Origin: Paenibacillus rhizophilus
Lineage (GTDB): Bacteria; Bacillota; Bacilli; Paenibacillales; Paenibacillaceae
NCBI RefSeq assembly: GCF_003854965.1
Contig: NZ_RQPI01000009.1
Coordinates: forward strand, 1-64,000
Reading direction: 5' to 3'
DNA: 64,000 nucleotides
Below, piece by piece: positions 41,741-49,675 of this stretch (position 1 is its first letter; every line of letters starts with the position of its first letter). Under the pieces are notes generated by a model. The model searched no databases. It was not told the DNA's origin and worked only from the letters and a program-made list of their open reading frames with translations. The position numbers and the translations under genes are program-made.

Positions 41741-42070
41741 CTATTCTTTAGGACCCGCCTGCACGGAATCGCCCGCCCGTTCGGCAGCGGAGAGGCGAAG
41801 GTCGTAGTGGCGCGCGGCCAGCCAGATGCTTCCGGTGAACAGCACGATCAGCCCCAAAATAATCGAAAACCGCCAGTCTCCCGCCTTGAAGTTCAGCTGC
41901 AGCACGGTCAGCACCAGAGCGACCTGGGTCCATATCAGCGTTCGTTTGCGAAGTGCCGCAATCGCTCCGTTCATCTTGGGCATTCCACGGATCACGATAA
42001 AGGCGATGGCCGCCAGAATCAAGGTAAAGACAGCGGTTCCAAAAATCTCCGATGAGGAAAAAGAGTTCAT
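41741..42070 (-). CDS. Small membrane protein of unknown function
   Basis: 109 residues from ATG 42070 (AAAGGAA ten bases upstream); a longer frame from 42127 overlaps the upstream gene and lacks an RBS. Three membrane segments: IFGTAVFTLILAAIAFIVI, LIWTQVALVLTVLQL and FSIILGLIVLFTGSIWLAA, with basic loops and a charged tail. No domain recognised. It lies 31 bp downstream of the GGDEF-EAL gene on the same strand, so it is probably co-transcribed and could be a membrane partner. Confidence 0.65.
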   Translation of the reverse strand: MNSFSSSEIFGTAVFTLILAAIAFIVIRGMPKMNGAIAALRKRTLIWTQVALVLTVLQLNFKAGDWRFSIILGLIVLFTGSIWLAARHYDLRLSAAERAGDSVQAGPKE

Positions 42071-42101
42071 ATTTTCAAATTCCTTTCTGCCTGTGATTGT
42101 C

Positions 42102-44306
42102 TTATTCGTTTGCATGCTTGCACTCATCTATTCCAGCGGTCCCTGCCTTCATTGCCGACTCTAGGCGTTTCAGCAGAGGTCCGATTTCCCCTGCGGGAAG
42201 AGGACGGTAAAAAAGAAAGCCCTGCACATGCTTACAGCCGTGCGCCAACAGGAAATTAGCCTGCTCCCGCTTCTCTACGCCTTCGGCAATCAGATGGTAG
42301 CCAAGCTGCGAAGCGACATAAGCGATGGATTTGATGATCGTCTCGTCGATAGAGCTCTGGCCGATGCCAACGATGAAGGTGCGGTCAATTTTGATTTTGT
42401 TGACGGGGAAATGCTTCAGGTAATTCAGAGAAGAATATTTGGTGCCGAAATCGTCGACGGACACGATAATTCCACGGTCACGCATTTGCTGCAGCAACGG
42501 GTAGTGCTCCTCCAGCAGGGCGGTGCTCTCCGTAATCTCGAACTCAAGGCAGTCAGGTGCAAGTCCGTAATGTCCGAAGATGGACATAAGCATCGGGATC
42601 AGATTGCGGTTATAAAACCAGCTGTTGGAAATATTAACGGAAGTGCGCAGAATCTGCAGTCCTTCCCGCTTCCATGCGGCCAGCTGCCGGCATACTTCAT
42701 GGATCACCCAATCGGTCAGCTGGGTCATGAGTCCGGCTTCCTCTACGGCCGAGATGAAATAGCCCGGCAGGAGCAGCCCCTTTTCGGGATGGTTCCAGCG
42801 GACCAGCGCTTCCAAACCGATGACATCGCCGGTGGCGGCATTGACCTGAGGCTGATAGTGCAGTACAAATTCATGGTTTTCCAGAGCGGAATGCAGATAT
42901 TTGGCAATCATCGTTTTTTGCTGCAGCTTCTCCCGGAGCTGGTTGTCAAACAGGTAATAACCTTGCCCATCCGTCGATTTGGCCTGATACATGGACATGT
43001 CCGCATATTTAAGCAAATCCTCTTTAGTCGTGGAATGCTCCGGATACAGTGAAATGCCGATGCTGGTGGACAGGTTGAGATGCGTTCCGGCTATGATAAG
43101 CGGCTTTGAAGCGACCGCGCTGAGCTGTTCGGCCATTTCCGGGATTTGATCCCGCGGCAGGTCCTGAAACAGCATGACGAATTCGTCCCCTCCGGTTCGA
43201 GCGAACAGCCTACAGGGAAGATTGGCATTATGTATTCTTCTGGCGAGGGTGCGGATGACCCGGTCGCCTGCCGAGTGTCCCAGCGTATCGTTAATCTCCT
43301 TGAACCGGTTGAGGTCGAAAAAGAACAGAGTAAAGGTCTGCGCAGGTTCCGCCGCCTTGAGCAAGCGGTCAAATTCGTCCATAAAAAAACGGCGGTTCGG
43401 AATTTCGGTCAGACTGTCATAGTAGGCCAGCTTCTCGTACAGCCTTTCGGATATGCGAAGATCGCGTGTGCGGATATTGACCACCTGTTCCAGCTCGCGG
43501 TTGAACCGTCTTTGCCGGGTGAAGAAATATAAAACGGAAGCAATGATCGACAAAAAGGAAAAATCGACCAGAAGTACGCTGATGAGCGCGTTCCATTTCG
43601 CTCTGGGGTCGAGGTGGGTGTTAATCAGCCAGCTTTGGTTATAGAAACGGATCGGAATACTGATCAAGGTGCCCTTGTTCTCCGTATGGGAGCCGAACAA
43701 ATAGGCATGATCCATCCCTGTGATATACGCCTCGGAATTGCTGCCCAGAAAATGGCTGATAATATCGTTAATGCGAAGCGTGACGGAGACGATGCCCTCG
43801 AACGAATTATTTTTAAACAGCGCCTGTCTGATGACCATCCCGTATTCGCCTTGGGCAAGCATCCGCGGACCGTCAACGGTGATGGAACGGGAGCGTATCG
43901 TCTCCTGAATCATGCCCGGTGTGGACAGCTTGGGATCGAGCAGGAGGCTTTTATTGAGAATGGCCGTATTGCCGTCGATCGGATATAGATAGCGGATGAT
44001 GCCGTCCGGCGCAATGACCATATTCATCAGGTGGTTGGTGCTGTGGTAGGCAGTGGACAAGTAGCCGTTAATCACACTCGGGCCGGCGTCGAAGCCGACG
44101 GTTTGGACAAAGGAGCTGACGCCTTTGACAATCGAGGCTCTCTCTTCGATATTCGATGTTAGCATGAAGGCTTGAGAAGACAAATCGGCTTTGGCGGCAC
44201 GGTACTCCCGGTCAACCGATAAGGTATAGTAATAGAACAATAATATTTGAAGAATAGCGATGAAGACGAGGATGATCGTTAAAGGCTTTTTCTTAAAGAA
44301 AGCCAT
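42102..44306 (-). CDS. Membrane GGDEF-EAL protein with extracytoplasmic sensor domain
   Basis: 734 residues. TM at 10-28, a sensor region (30-245) of CHASE/Cache-like appearance, TM at 246-265, a coiled linker, then GGDEF (active site RTGGDEF near 374-380, no RxxD I-site five residues before it) and EAL. EAL-domain residues: EALVRW, EFEITES, VSVDDFGT, KIKIDR and AEGVEKRE are all present, but the loop after DDFGT is KYSSL where GYSSL is usual. It may make or break c-di-GMP. GGAGG lies six bases before ATG 44306. Probably co-transcribed with the small membrane protein gene. Confidence 0.9.
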   Translation of the reverse strand: MAFFKKKPLTIILVFIAILQILLFYYYTLSVDREYRAAKADLSSQAFMLTSNIEERASIVKGVSSFVQTVGFDAGPSVINGYLSTAYHSTNHLMNMVIAPDGIIRYLYPIDGNTAILNKSLLLDPKLSTPGMIQETIRSRSITVDGPRMLAQGEYGMVIRQALFKNNSFEGIVSVTLRINDIISHFLGSNSEAYITGMDHAYLFGSHTENKGTLISIPIRFYNQSWLINTHLDPRAKWNALISVLLVDFSFLSIIASVLYFFTRQRRFNRELEQVVNIRTRDLRISERLYEKLAYYDSLTEIPNRRFFMDEFDRLLKAAEPAQTFTLFFFDLNRFKEINDTLGHSAGDRVIRTLARRIHNANLPCRLFARTGGDEFVMLFQDLPRDQIPEMAEQLSAVASKPLIIAGTHLNLSTSIGISLYPEHSTTKEDLLKYADMSMYQAKSTDGQGYYLFDNQLREKLQQKTMIAKYLHSALENHEFVLHYQPQVNAATGDVIGLEALVRWNHPEKGLLLPGYFISAVEEAGLMTQLTDWVIHEVCRQLAAWKREGLQILRTSVNISNSWFYNRNLIPMLMSIFGHYGLAPDCLEFEITESTALLEEHYPLLQQMRDRGIIVSVDDFGTKYSSLNYLKHFPVNKIKIDRTFIVGIGQSSIDETIIKSIAYVASQLGYHLIAEGVEKREQANFLLAHGCKHVQGFLFYRPLPAGEIGPLLKRLESAMKAGTAGIDECKHANE

Positions 44307-44471
44307 AATCTGCCTCCGACAACGAATAAGTGTGCAGGCATGGCAACATCATTCGTCAAAGTATTTTTAAAATAAAGAATTTATAAGCCAGGCGCTTGGT
44401 CATTCTTGTATAGCATGTCATTAGTAGAGCCGCCTCGTCAATAGGATTTAAGCGGTCAAACAGCAAAAAAG

Positions 44472-44520
44472 AAACGGATGAGCGCGTCTCCCCTGTATGG
44501 AACGACGCGTATATCCGTTT
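44472..44520 (-). terminator. Terminator of the acetate-transporter-family gene
   Basis: AAACGGAT (44472-44479) and GCGTC pair with GACGC and ATCCGTTT (44513-44520). On the minus strand the hairpin is followed by a T-run (complement of GCAAAAAAG). Confidence 0.75.
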
Positions 44521-44544
44521 GACTGATTTGCATTAGGTTTATTG

Positions 44545-45168
44545 TTATTTTTTGAAGATGCGAAGCGGAGCGCCGAGCGGCAGGAAGGTGCGTCCGAAAT
44601 GGGCGTTCAGGACGGAAGCGCCGCAGCCGTAAAGGGAGACGATGCCAATGCCGAGCTCCGAGAAGGCCGCCAGTTTGTGAAAGGCTTCCGCGGCGATTCC
44701 GAAAGAATTGAAGGTCAGGCCAAGAAACAGCAGATCGATCAGCGCGAAAATAATCAGCAGCACTTTATTGGCTTCGGTAGCGCCGATAGTCATAAACAGT
44801 GTGAAAATCAGATAGCCGAGGAACGCGAAGCCGAGCTGCTTCGGATCGACGGCTTCGGCAAGCACGGTACCGAATACGCCAAGCTTGATCAGCCAGCTTC
44901 CGGCCATGCCGAACCAGAAAAAGGCATAGGCTCCGAAAGCGGTCATGCCAAAGGTGTTGTTGTGCTTGGCATCCTGAATGCAGGCAAACAGCTGGGCGAA
45001 TGCACCGAGAAAGACCGCCCATGGAATTACATAGCTTAGGCCTTCTGTGATCTCAAGCTTTTGCGAAGAGGCCACCAGGGTGACGATGGCCAGTCCAAAC
45101 AGGCCAATCGCGCTTGGATCGGCGGTAACGATTTGGACGGACTGGGAAGAAGAAGGATGCGCTGACAT
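44545..45168 (-). CDS. GPR1/FUN34/YaaH family acetate transporter (SatP-like)
   Basis: 207 residues from ATG 45168; the ATG at 45186 is part of the GGAGG. Six membrane segments. The N-terminal motif region reads DPSAIGLFGLAIVTL where SatP has NPAPLGL, and GLSYVIPWAVFLGAFAQLFA is typical of the family. Members carry acetate and succinate. Divergent from the prenyltransferase gene, 224 bp apart. The N-P to D-P change in the first motif is a common variant in Gram-positives. Confidence 0.85.
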   Translation of the reverse strand: MSAHPSSSQSVQIVTADPSAIGLFGLAIVTLVASSQKLEITEGLSYVIPWAVFLGAFAQLFACIQDAKHNNTFGMTAFGAYAFFWFGMAGSWLIKLGVFGTVLAEAVDPKQLGFAFLGYLIFTLFMTIGATEANKVLLIIFALIDLLFLGLTFNSFGIAAEAFHKLAAFSELGIGIVSLYGCGASVLNAHFGRTFLPLGAPLRIFKK

Positions 45169-45392
45169 AAACAATAAAGCCTCCAATACGGTTAAAATGG
45201 TTGACTTAGTAAGGACGAATGGAATCGATTCCAGTACAAGTCAGCCTATCATACCATATCGCTTAGGGCTTGCCTATAACGAACATAGGGTTATCCGGTC
45301 GAAATTTGGAGGAACTTGTGACATTCATTTGCATGACTGATGTATAATGAATAAATGAGAATTATTATTAACTGGGGGCGAGAGGCTGCGGC

Positions 45393-45446
45393 ATGAAGAA
45401 CAGGACATTTATTAAGAAGGCTTCCCGTTTCGGGGTGAGCCGGTGA
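45393..45446 (+). CDS. Possible 17-codon leader peptide before prenyltransferase gene
   Basis: ATG 45393 opens a basic 17-residue frame (MKNRTFIKKASRFGVSR) after GAGAGG. Its TGA stop (45444-45446) overlaps the GTG start of the next gene (GTGA), the arrangement of translational coupling. The overlap and RBS are visible; function is inferred and chance is possible. Confidence 0.4.
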   Translation: MKNRTFIKKASRFGVSR

Positions 45447-46384
45447 ACGTAAAAAGCTTTTTGAAATTGGTTGAAATTCAGACCAAAGTGGCGAGCGTCA
45501 TTCCTTTGACAATGGGAACGCTCTATGCCCTTTACCGGTTTGAGCATTTTTACACATGGCGCTTTGCGCTGATGCTGGTGTCGCTGCTCAGCTTTGATAT
45601 GGCGACAACGGCGGTCAACAATTATTACGACTTTAAAAAAGCGTCAAGAACGCACGGCTACGGCTATGAAACGCATAATGCCATCGTTGCGCACAAATTA
45701 AAGGAAAGTGTCGTGGTCGGCGTCATCGTCTTGCTGCTGCTGCTGGCGGCAGGCTGCGGGCTGCTGCTTGTGGCGCAGACCGGACTGCTCGTCTTTTTGC
45801 TGGGCGGCCTGTCCTTTTTGATCGGCATTCTCTACTCATTCGGGCCGGTTCCCATATCACGGATGCCGCTTGGGGAGCTGTTCTCGGGGCTGTTTATGGG
45901 CTTTGTCATCATCTTTATCTCCGCTTACATCCATACGGATGATATGCTGGCGGTGCTGACCCTGGAGCGGGGATGGGTTCATTTTCAGCTGAATCTTGTG
46001 GAAACGATCTACCTGTTCTGGTTCTCGGTGCCGGCGATTCTCGGCATTGCGAATATCATGCTGGCGAACAACATCTGCGACATTGATGAGGATGTCGATA
46101 ACCGCCGTTACACGCTGCCGGTCTACATCGGCAAAGCAAATGCGCTCACGCTGTTCAAGCTGCTCTATTATGTGTCGTACGTGGATCTGGCCCTTTTGCT
46201 GATTCTGGGCGTACACCCGCTGCTTGTGCTGCTTCTGCTGCCGACACTGATCCCGCTGCGCCGAAATCTGGCCAAGTTTGACGAAAGGCAGGAAAAAGCC
46301 ACGACCTTTGTTCTCTCCGTGAAAAACTTCCTTTTGCTGAATGCGGCGCGCATTGCCGTACTCGTTGTGGCCCTGCTTCTTTAG
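45443..46384 (+). CDS. UbiA/MenA family prenyltransferase, probable 1,4-dihydroxy-2-naphthoate polyprenyltransferase
   Basis: 313 residues starting at GTG 45443. About eight to nine membrane segments. The two Asp-rich motifs for prenyl diphosphate are NNYYDFKKA near 62-70 and NICDIDEDVDNRR near 213-225. This is the menaquinone-branch type (MenA/DmkA). It should join a polyprenyl chain to DHNA to make demethylmenaquinone. No other men genes are nearby, so it is either the sole MenA or a second copy for a quinone pool such as the DmkA of flavin-based extracellular electron transfer. The start overlaps a possible leader peptide stop. Confidence 0.8.
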   Translation: MNVKSFLKLVEIQTKVASVIPLTMGTLYALYRFEHFYTWRFALMLVSLLSFDMATTAVNNYYDFKKASRTHGYGYETHNAIVAHKLKESVVVGVIVLLLLLAAGCGLLLVAQTGLLVFLLGGLSFLIGILYSFGPVPISRMPLGELFSGLFMGFVIIFISAYIHTDDMLAVLTLERGWVHFQLNLVETIYLFWFSVPAILGIANIMLANNICDIDEDVDNRRYTLPVYIGKANALTLFKLLYYVSYVDLALLLILGVHPLLVLLLLPTLIPLRRNLAKFDERQEKATTFVLSVKNFLLLNAARIAVLVVALLL

Positions 46385-46465
46385 GGCGGAGCCACCTCTG
46401 ACCCTGGCGCCGCATTATGGCAATAGGAGTGAAGACAAGCCTAAGACAAGAAAGGGGGCCAAGAA

Positions 46466-47467
46466 ATGCAGCGTCCGCTTCGTTTTGGAGTTATGGGCTG
46501 CGCGCAAATCGCGACAGGCACGATGATGCCGGCCATTGCCGAATCGAAATCGGCTGTCCTTGAAGCGGTGGCCAGCCGGGGAATTTCGAAGAGCTCGCGC
46601 ATCGCTCAGGAGTTTGGGATAAAGAAGGCATACGGAAGCTATGAGGAGCTTCTGAGGGACCCGGAGGTGGACGCGGTCTATATTCCGCTGCCCAATCATT
46701 TGCACCGGGAGTGGGTGATCCGGGCGGCGGAAGCCGGGAAGCATGTGCTGTGCGAGAAGCCAATCAGCTTAAGCGCCGGGGAAGCCGCCGAGATGGCGGC
46801 AGCCTGCCGGAAGGCCGGGGTTCATCTGGCCGAGGCGTTCATGTACCGGCATCATCCGCGGTATCCGCTGCTGAAGGCTATTTTGCAGTCAGGCGAAATC
46901 GGCGGCCTCCGCGCCATACGGGGTTCGTTTACCTATAACAACGCCTCGGATAGCTCCAATGTCCGGTTTAAGTCGAAATGGGGCGGGGGATCGCTGTACG
47001 ATATCGGCTGTTATCCCCTTAGCGCCGCGCGGCTTCTGTTCGGCACGGAACCGGAAGCGGCGACCGTGCATGCGCTGTTCTCGACGGAGCATGATAGCGT
47101 TGATATGATGGCCTCGGGGCTTGTGGAGTTTTCCGGCGGCCACAGCCTTATCTTCGAATGCGGAATGTGGGCCTATGAGCGCCAGCTTCTGGAGGTCATC
47201 GGCACGGAAGGCCGCATTGAAATCCCGATGCCTTTTAACGCCAGGACGGACGATGCCGAATTCTTCATTTATGCCGGAGGCGGCGTAAGGCGGGTGGATG
47301 CCCCCGGCGCGAATCCTTTTACCTGTCAGGTGGACAATTTCGCCTCCGCCGTATTCGGCCAGGCTCCACCGCTGTTTGAACCGGAAGATGCCGTACTGAA
47401 TATGAAGCTGCTGGAAGCCTGCCTGGCTTCCGCTGCCGGACGTAGAAGAGTAACGCTTCTTAATTGA
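46466..47467 (+). CDS. Gfo/Idh/MocA family oxidoreductase
   Basis: 333 residues. N-terminal Rossmann fold (FGVMGCAQIATG, a GxGxxA-type NAD(P) site), the EKP motif in VLCEKPIS with the catalytic Lys near 96, then the C-terminal alpha/beta domain with YDIGCYPLSAAR. It should oxidise or reduce a sugar or inositol-like polyol. AAGGGGG precedes ATG 46466; 81 bp downstream of the prenyltransferase gene on the same strand. Its end overlaps the convergent response regulator by 8 bp. Substrate unknown. Confidence 0.88.
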   Translation: MQRPLRFGVMGCAQIATGTMMPAIAESKSAVLEAVASRGISKSSRIAQEFGIKKAYGSYEELLRDPEVDAVYIPLPNHLHREWVIRAAEAGKHVLCEKPISLSAGEAAEMAAACRKAGVHLAEAFMYRHHPRYPLLKAILQSGEIGGLRAIRGSFTYNNASDSSNVRFKSKWGGGSLYDIGCYPLSAARLLFGTEPEAATVHALFSTEHDSVDMMASGLVEFSGGHSLIFECGMWAYERQLLEVIGTEGRIEIPMPFNARTDDAEFFIYAGGGVRRVDAPGANPFTCQVDNFASAVFGQAPPLFEPEDAVLNMKLLEACLASAAGRRRVTLLN

Positions 47468-49034
47468 CATACGATCCGGTCACCTGGTGCTTCTCCCTGT
47501 ATTCGAGCGGGGTCAGACCGGTCACTTTTTTGAATGCCTTGCCAAAATATTTCACATCTTTAAAACCTGACGCCCCGGCTACATCGTAAATCCGAATATC
47601 GTTTTGGGCGAGCAGCCGTTTCGCCTCCCTGATTCGCAGCTCGATCAGGTAATCGATGAAATTGCGCCCGGTCTGTTTTTTGAAATACAGACTGAAATAG
47701 CTTTTGCTGAGGTGCACGATATCCGCTACGCTCCGAAGCGTCAAATTCTCCGTGTAATGGGCGGAGATGTACTCCAGCGCCTTCGTAATTAACTGGCCCC
47801 CGTAACCGTTATCGGCCAGTGCAGGCATCAGAGACTGGCGGATTTCCTCCAACTGACCCATTAAATAAGACGAGAGCTGCTCCAGTGTCTCTGTCCGGAG
47901 GAGCATATCTTGCCTGTGGGGAAGCAGCCATCTGGAATCCGGATGTAAATGATGGACGCCTGCAAGCAGCTCGCAAGCCTCCTGCCGTACTTGTTCCGGG
48001 TTCAAAGTCCCGTTCTTCCAGCGCTCCAAGGCTAACTCGATTGCTGATGAGACCGGATCGCCGCTGCGGATCATTTCGAAAAAAAGCGTCCAATCATTGG
48101 GGATATATGTATTTTTACAGGCTTTAACCCCGGTTTCAACGACCTTCATCGGATACAAACCGCCAAGCCCCTCAAAAAAACGTCTTTGGCAGGCGGAGTG
48201 GCTGTCAGAAAATCCCATAAGAAGATGATGTATGCCTTGCTTGACCGCGGTACCCGCTGAAGTCGAGATTCCTCTTCCGGCTTCCAGTGCGCTCTTCCAC
48301 TCCAGGATTAGCTTTTCGGAATCTCCCTCATTATCGGGAACGACTAGAAACAGGCTGCTGTCTGCCGCAAGCATGGCTGCTCCTTCCGCAATATGTTCAT
48401 AGAACGCTTCCTGTATTTCTTCCAGCAGAAAATGGACGTACAAATAACCGTAATTTTCAATCCATTCCTCGGCCTTGTCCAGTGTGAGATAGACGCAGGC
48501 ATATCTTCTGTCCATCCATGCCGGCGCCCAACCGGTTGCCAGGGAGGAGGGCCTTTTTTGCACGATCCGCCTTTTAATCTCCTGTTCGAGACCTTTTCGT
48601 TTCCGGTAAGCCGCGCTTTGCCGAAAATAATTCAGTTCGAGAGCTCTCTTCCTTTCTTCCTCCAGCAGAGAGACACATCTTCGAAGAACGGCAAGAAGTT
48701 CATCCCGGTTCAAGGTCAGTTTCAACAAATAATCGGCGGCCCCCACCTTAAGCCCTTCTTTGACATATTCGAAATCGCTGTAGTGGCTGATCAGGATCAC
48801 CTTGAGCCAGGGATACAGTTCCAGCGCCCGCTTCGTGAGCTGAATGCCGTCCATTATAGGCATCTTGACATCCGTAATCAGAATATCGAAGGAACGTTCA
48901 CTCATGGCAGCCAGAGCCTCTGTTCCGTTGGCGTAATGGTCTTCTACGAGCATTCCTTCCTTTTCCCAATCAATAATGGCGCTGATACCGTTACGGATGA
49001 CAGCCTCATCATCGACAATTAGAACTTTATACAT
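47460..49034 (-). CDS. YesN-type response regulator with AraC DNA-binding domain
   Basis: 524 residues from ATG 49034 (AGAGGGGGA upstream). Receiver domain with phosphoacceptor Asp55 (ITDVKMP); a long central region; C-terminal AraC/XylS twin HTH from about residue 420 (TLRSVADIVHLSKSYFSLYF and the second helix in IYDVAGASGF). Paenibacillus encodes many such regulators with a YesM-type sensor kinase, usually for carbohydrate transporters. Here no kinase gene is adjacent. The divergent alpha-glucosidase is a possible target. Overlaps the convergent oxidoreductase by 8 bp. Confidence 0.88.
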   Translation of the reverse strand: MYKVLIVDDEAVIRNGISAIIDWEKEGMLVEDHYANGTEALAAMSERSFDILITDVKMPIMDGIQLTKRALELYPWLKVILISHYSDFEYVKEGLKVGAADYLLKLTLNRDELLAVLRRCVSLLEEERKRALELNYFRQSAAYRKRKGLEQEIKRRIVQKRPSSLATGWAPAWMDRRYACVYLTLDKAEEWIENYGYLYVHFLLEEIQEAFYEHIAEGAAMLAADSSLFLVVPDNEGDSEKLILEWKSALEAGRGISTSAGTAVKQGIHHLLMGFSDSHSACQRRFFEGLGGLYPMKVVETGVKACKNTYIPNDWTLFFEMIRSGDPVSSAIELALERWKNGTLNPEQVRQEACELLAGVHHLHPDSRWLLPHRQDMLLRTETLEQLSSYLMGQLEEIRQSLMPALADNGYGGQLITKALEYISAHYTENLTLRSVADIVHLSKSYFSLYFKKQTGRNFIDYLIELRIREAKRLLAQNDIRIYDVAGASGFKDVKYFGKAFKKVTGLTPLEYREKHQVTGSYVN

Positions 49035-49301
49035 CTTATTCCCCCTCTTGATGCGAGATTCTTTTTGGATGCAAGGCCTACCCGGTTTAATCTTACTGAA
49101 TAGATGAAGCACTTTACAGAGTCATATGAATCATGTTCCGCGTGCGAGTTATCGGGCTAACCCAAAGGAAGGTGTTTTATATTGAGTGAAGAGCGTAATA
49201 TTTTACACCTTGTCAATGTTTATAGAGAGGCACGCTTGGAGTTACATTTAATGCATAGATTTGTTAATAAAAAGAAACTAGCAGTGACATAGTGTGATTT
49301 A

Positions 49302-49571
49302 TCAATATATTTGAAATAAATAAAAGGTTGACGATTTGATATCGATGCCGGTATAAACCATAGTCCTTAGTTCTCCTTGGCTATTAATTGCGATTGTCAA
49401 CCAATTATCTAGGAAATAAAAGTATGCTGATCCAATTTGTAAAAGAAGAGCTTGAACAGGCCTGAAGCTAAGCCCCGCCACGATTTTCCCCCTTAGAAAG
49501 GTTCGCTCGTCGAGCACAATCCGACCCCCTTTGAAATCGTTTTCCAAAAGTTTGTAGGTGTAAGTTCCCAT
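49302..49571 (-). other. Weak 89-codon open frame in AT-rich gap 49035-49675
   Basis: The 640-bp gap between the response regulator and the glucosidase gene is AT-rich. This frame has no RBS before its ATG and no domain; its sequence is plausible protein (MGTYTYKLLENDFKG) but base use is that of its AT-rich surroundings. It could be a remnant of a transferred gene. The rest of the gap shows only upstream sequence of its neighbours. Confidence 0.2.
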
Positions 49572-49675
49572 TGTTCATATCGAATTCTGTTGCTAACTTG
49601 GTAGTAGGCGCCAGAAACCCGGGAGTTTGACTTGATGAAGCTTTTTAAACTGTTCAGAATAAGGAGACAGATCTA

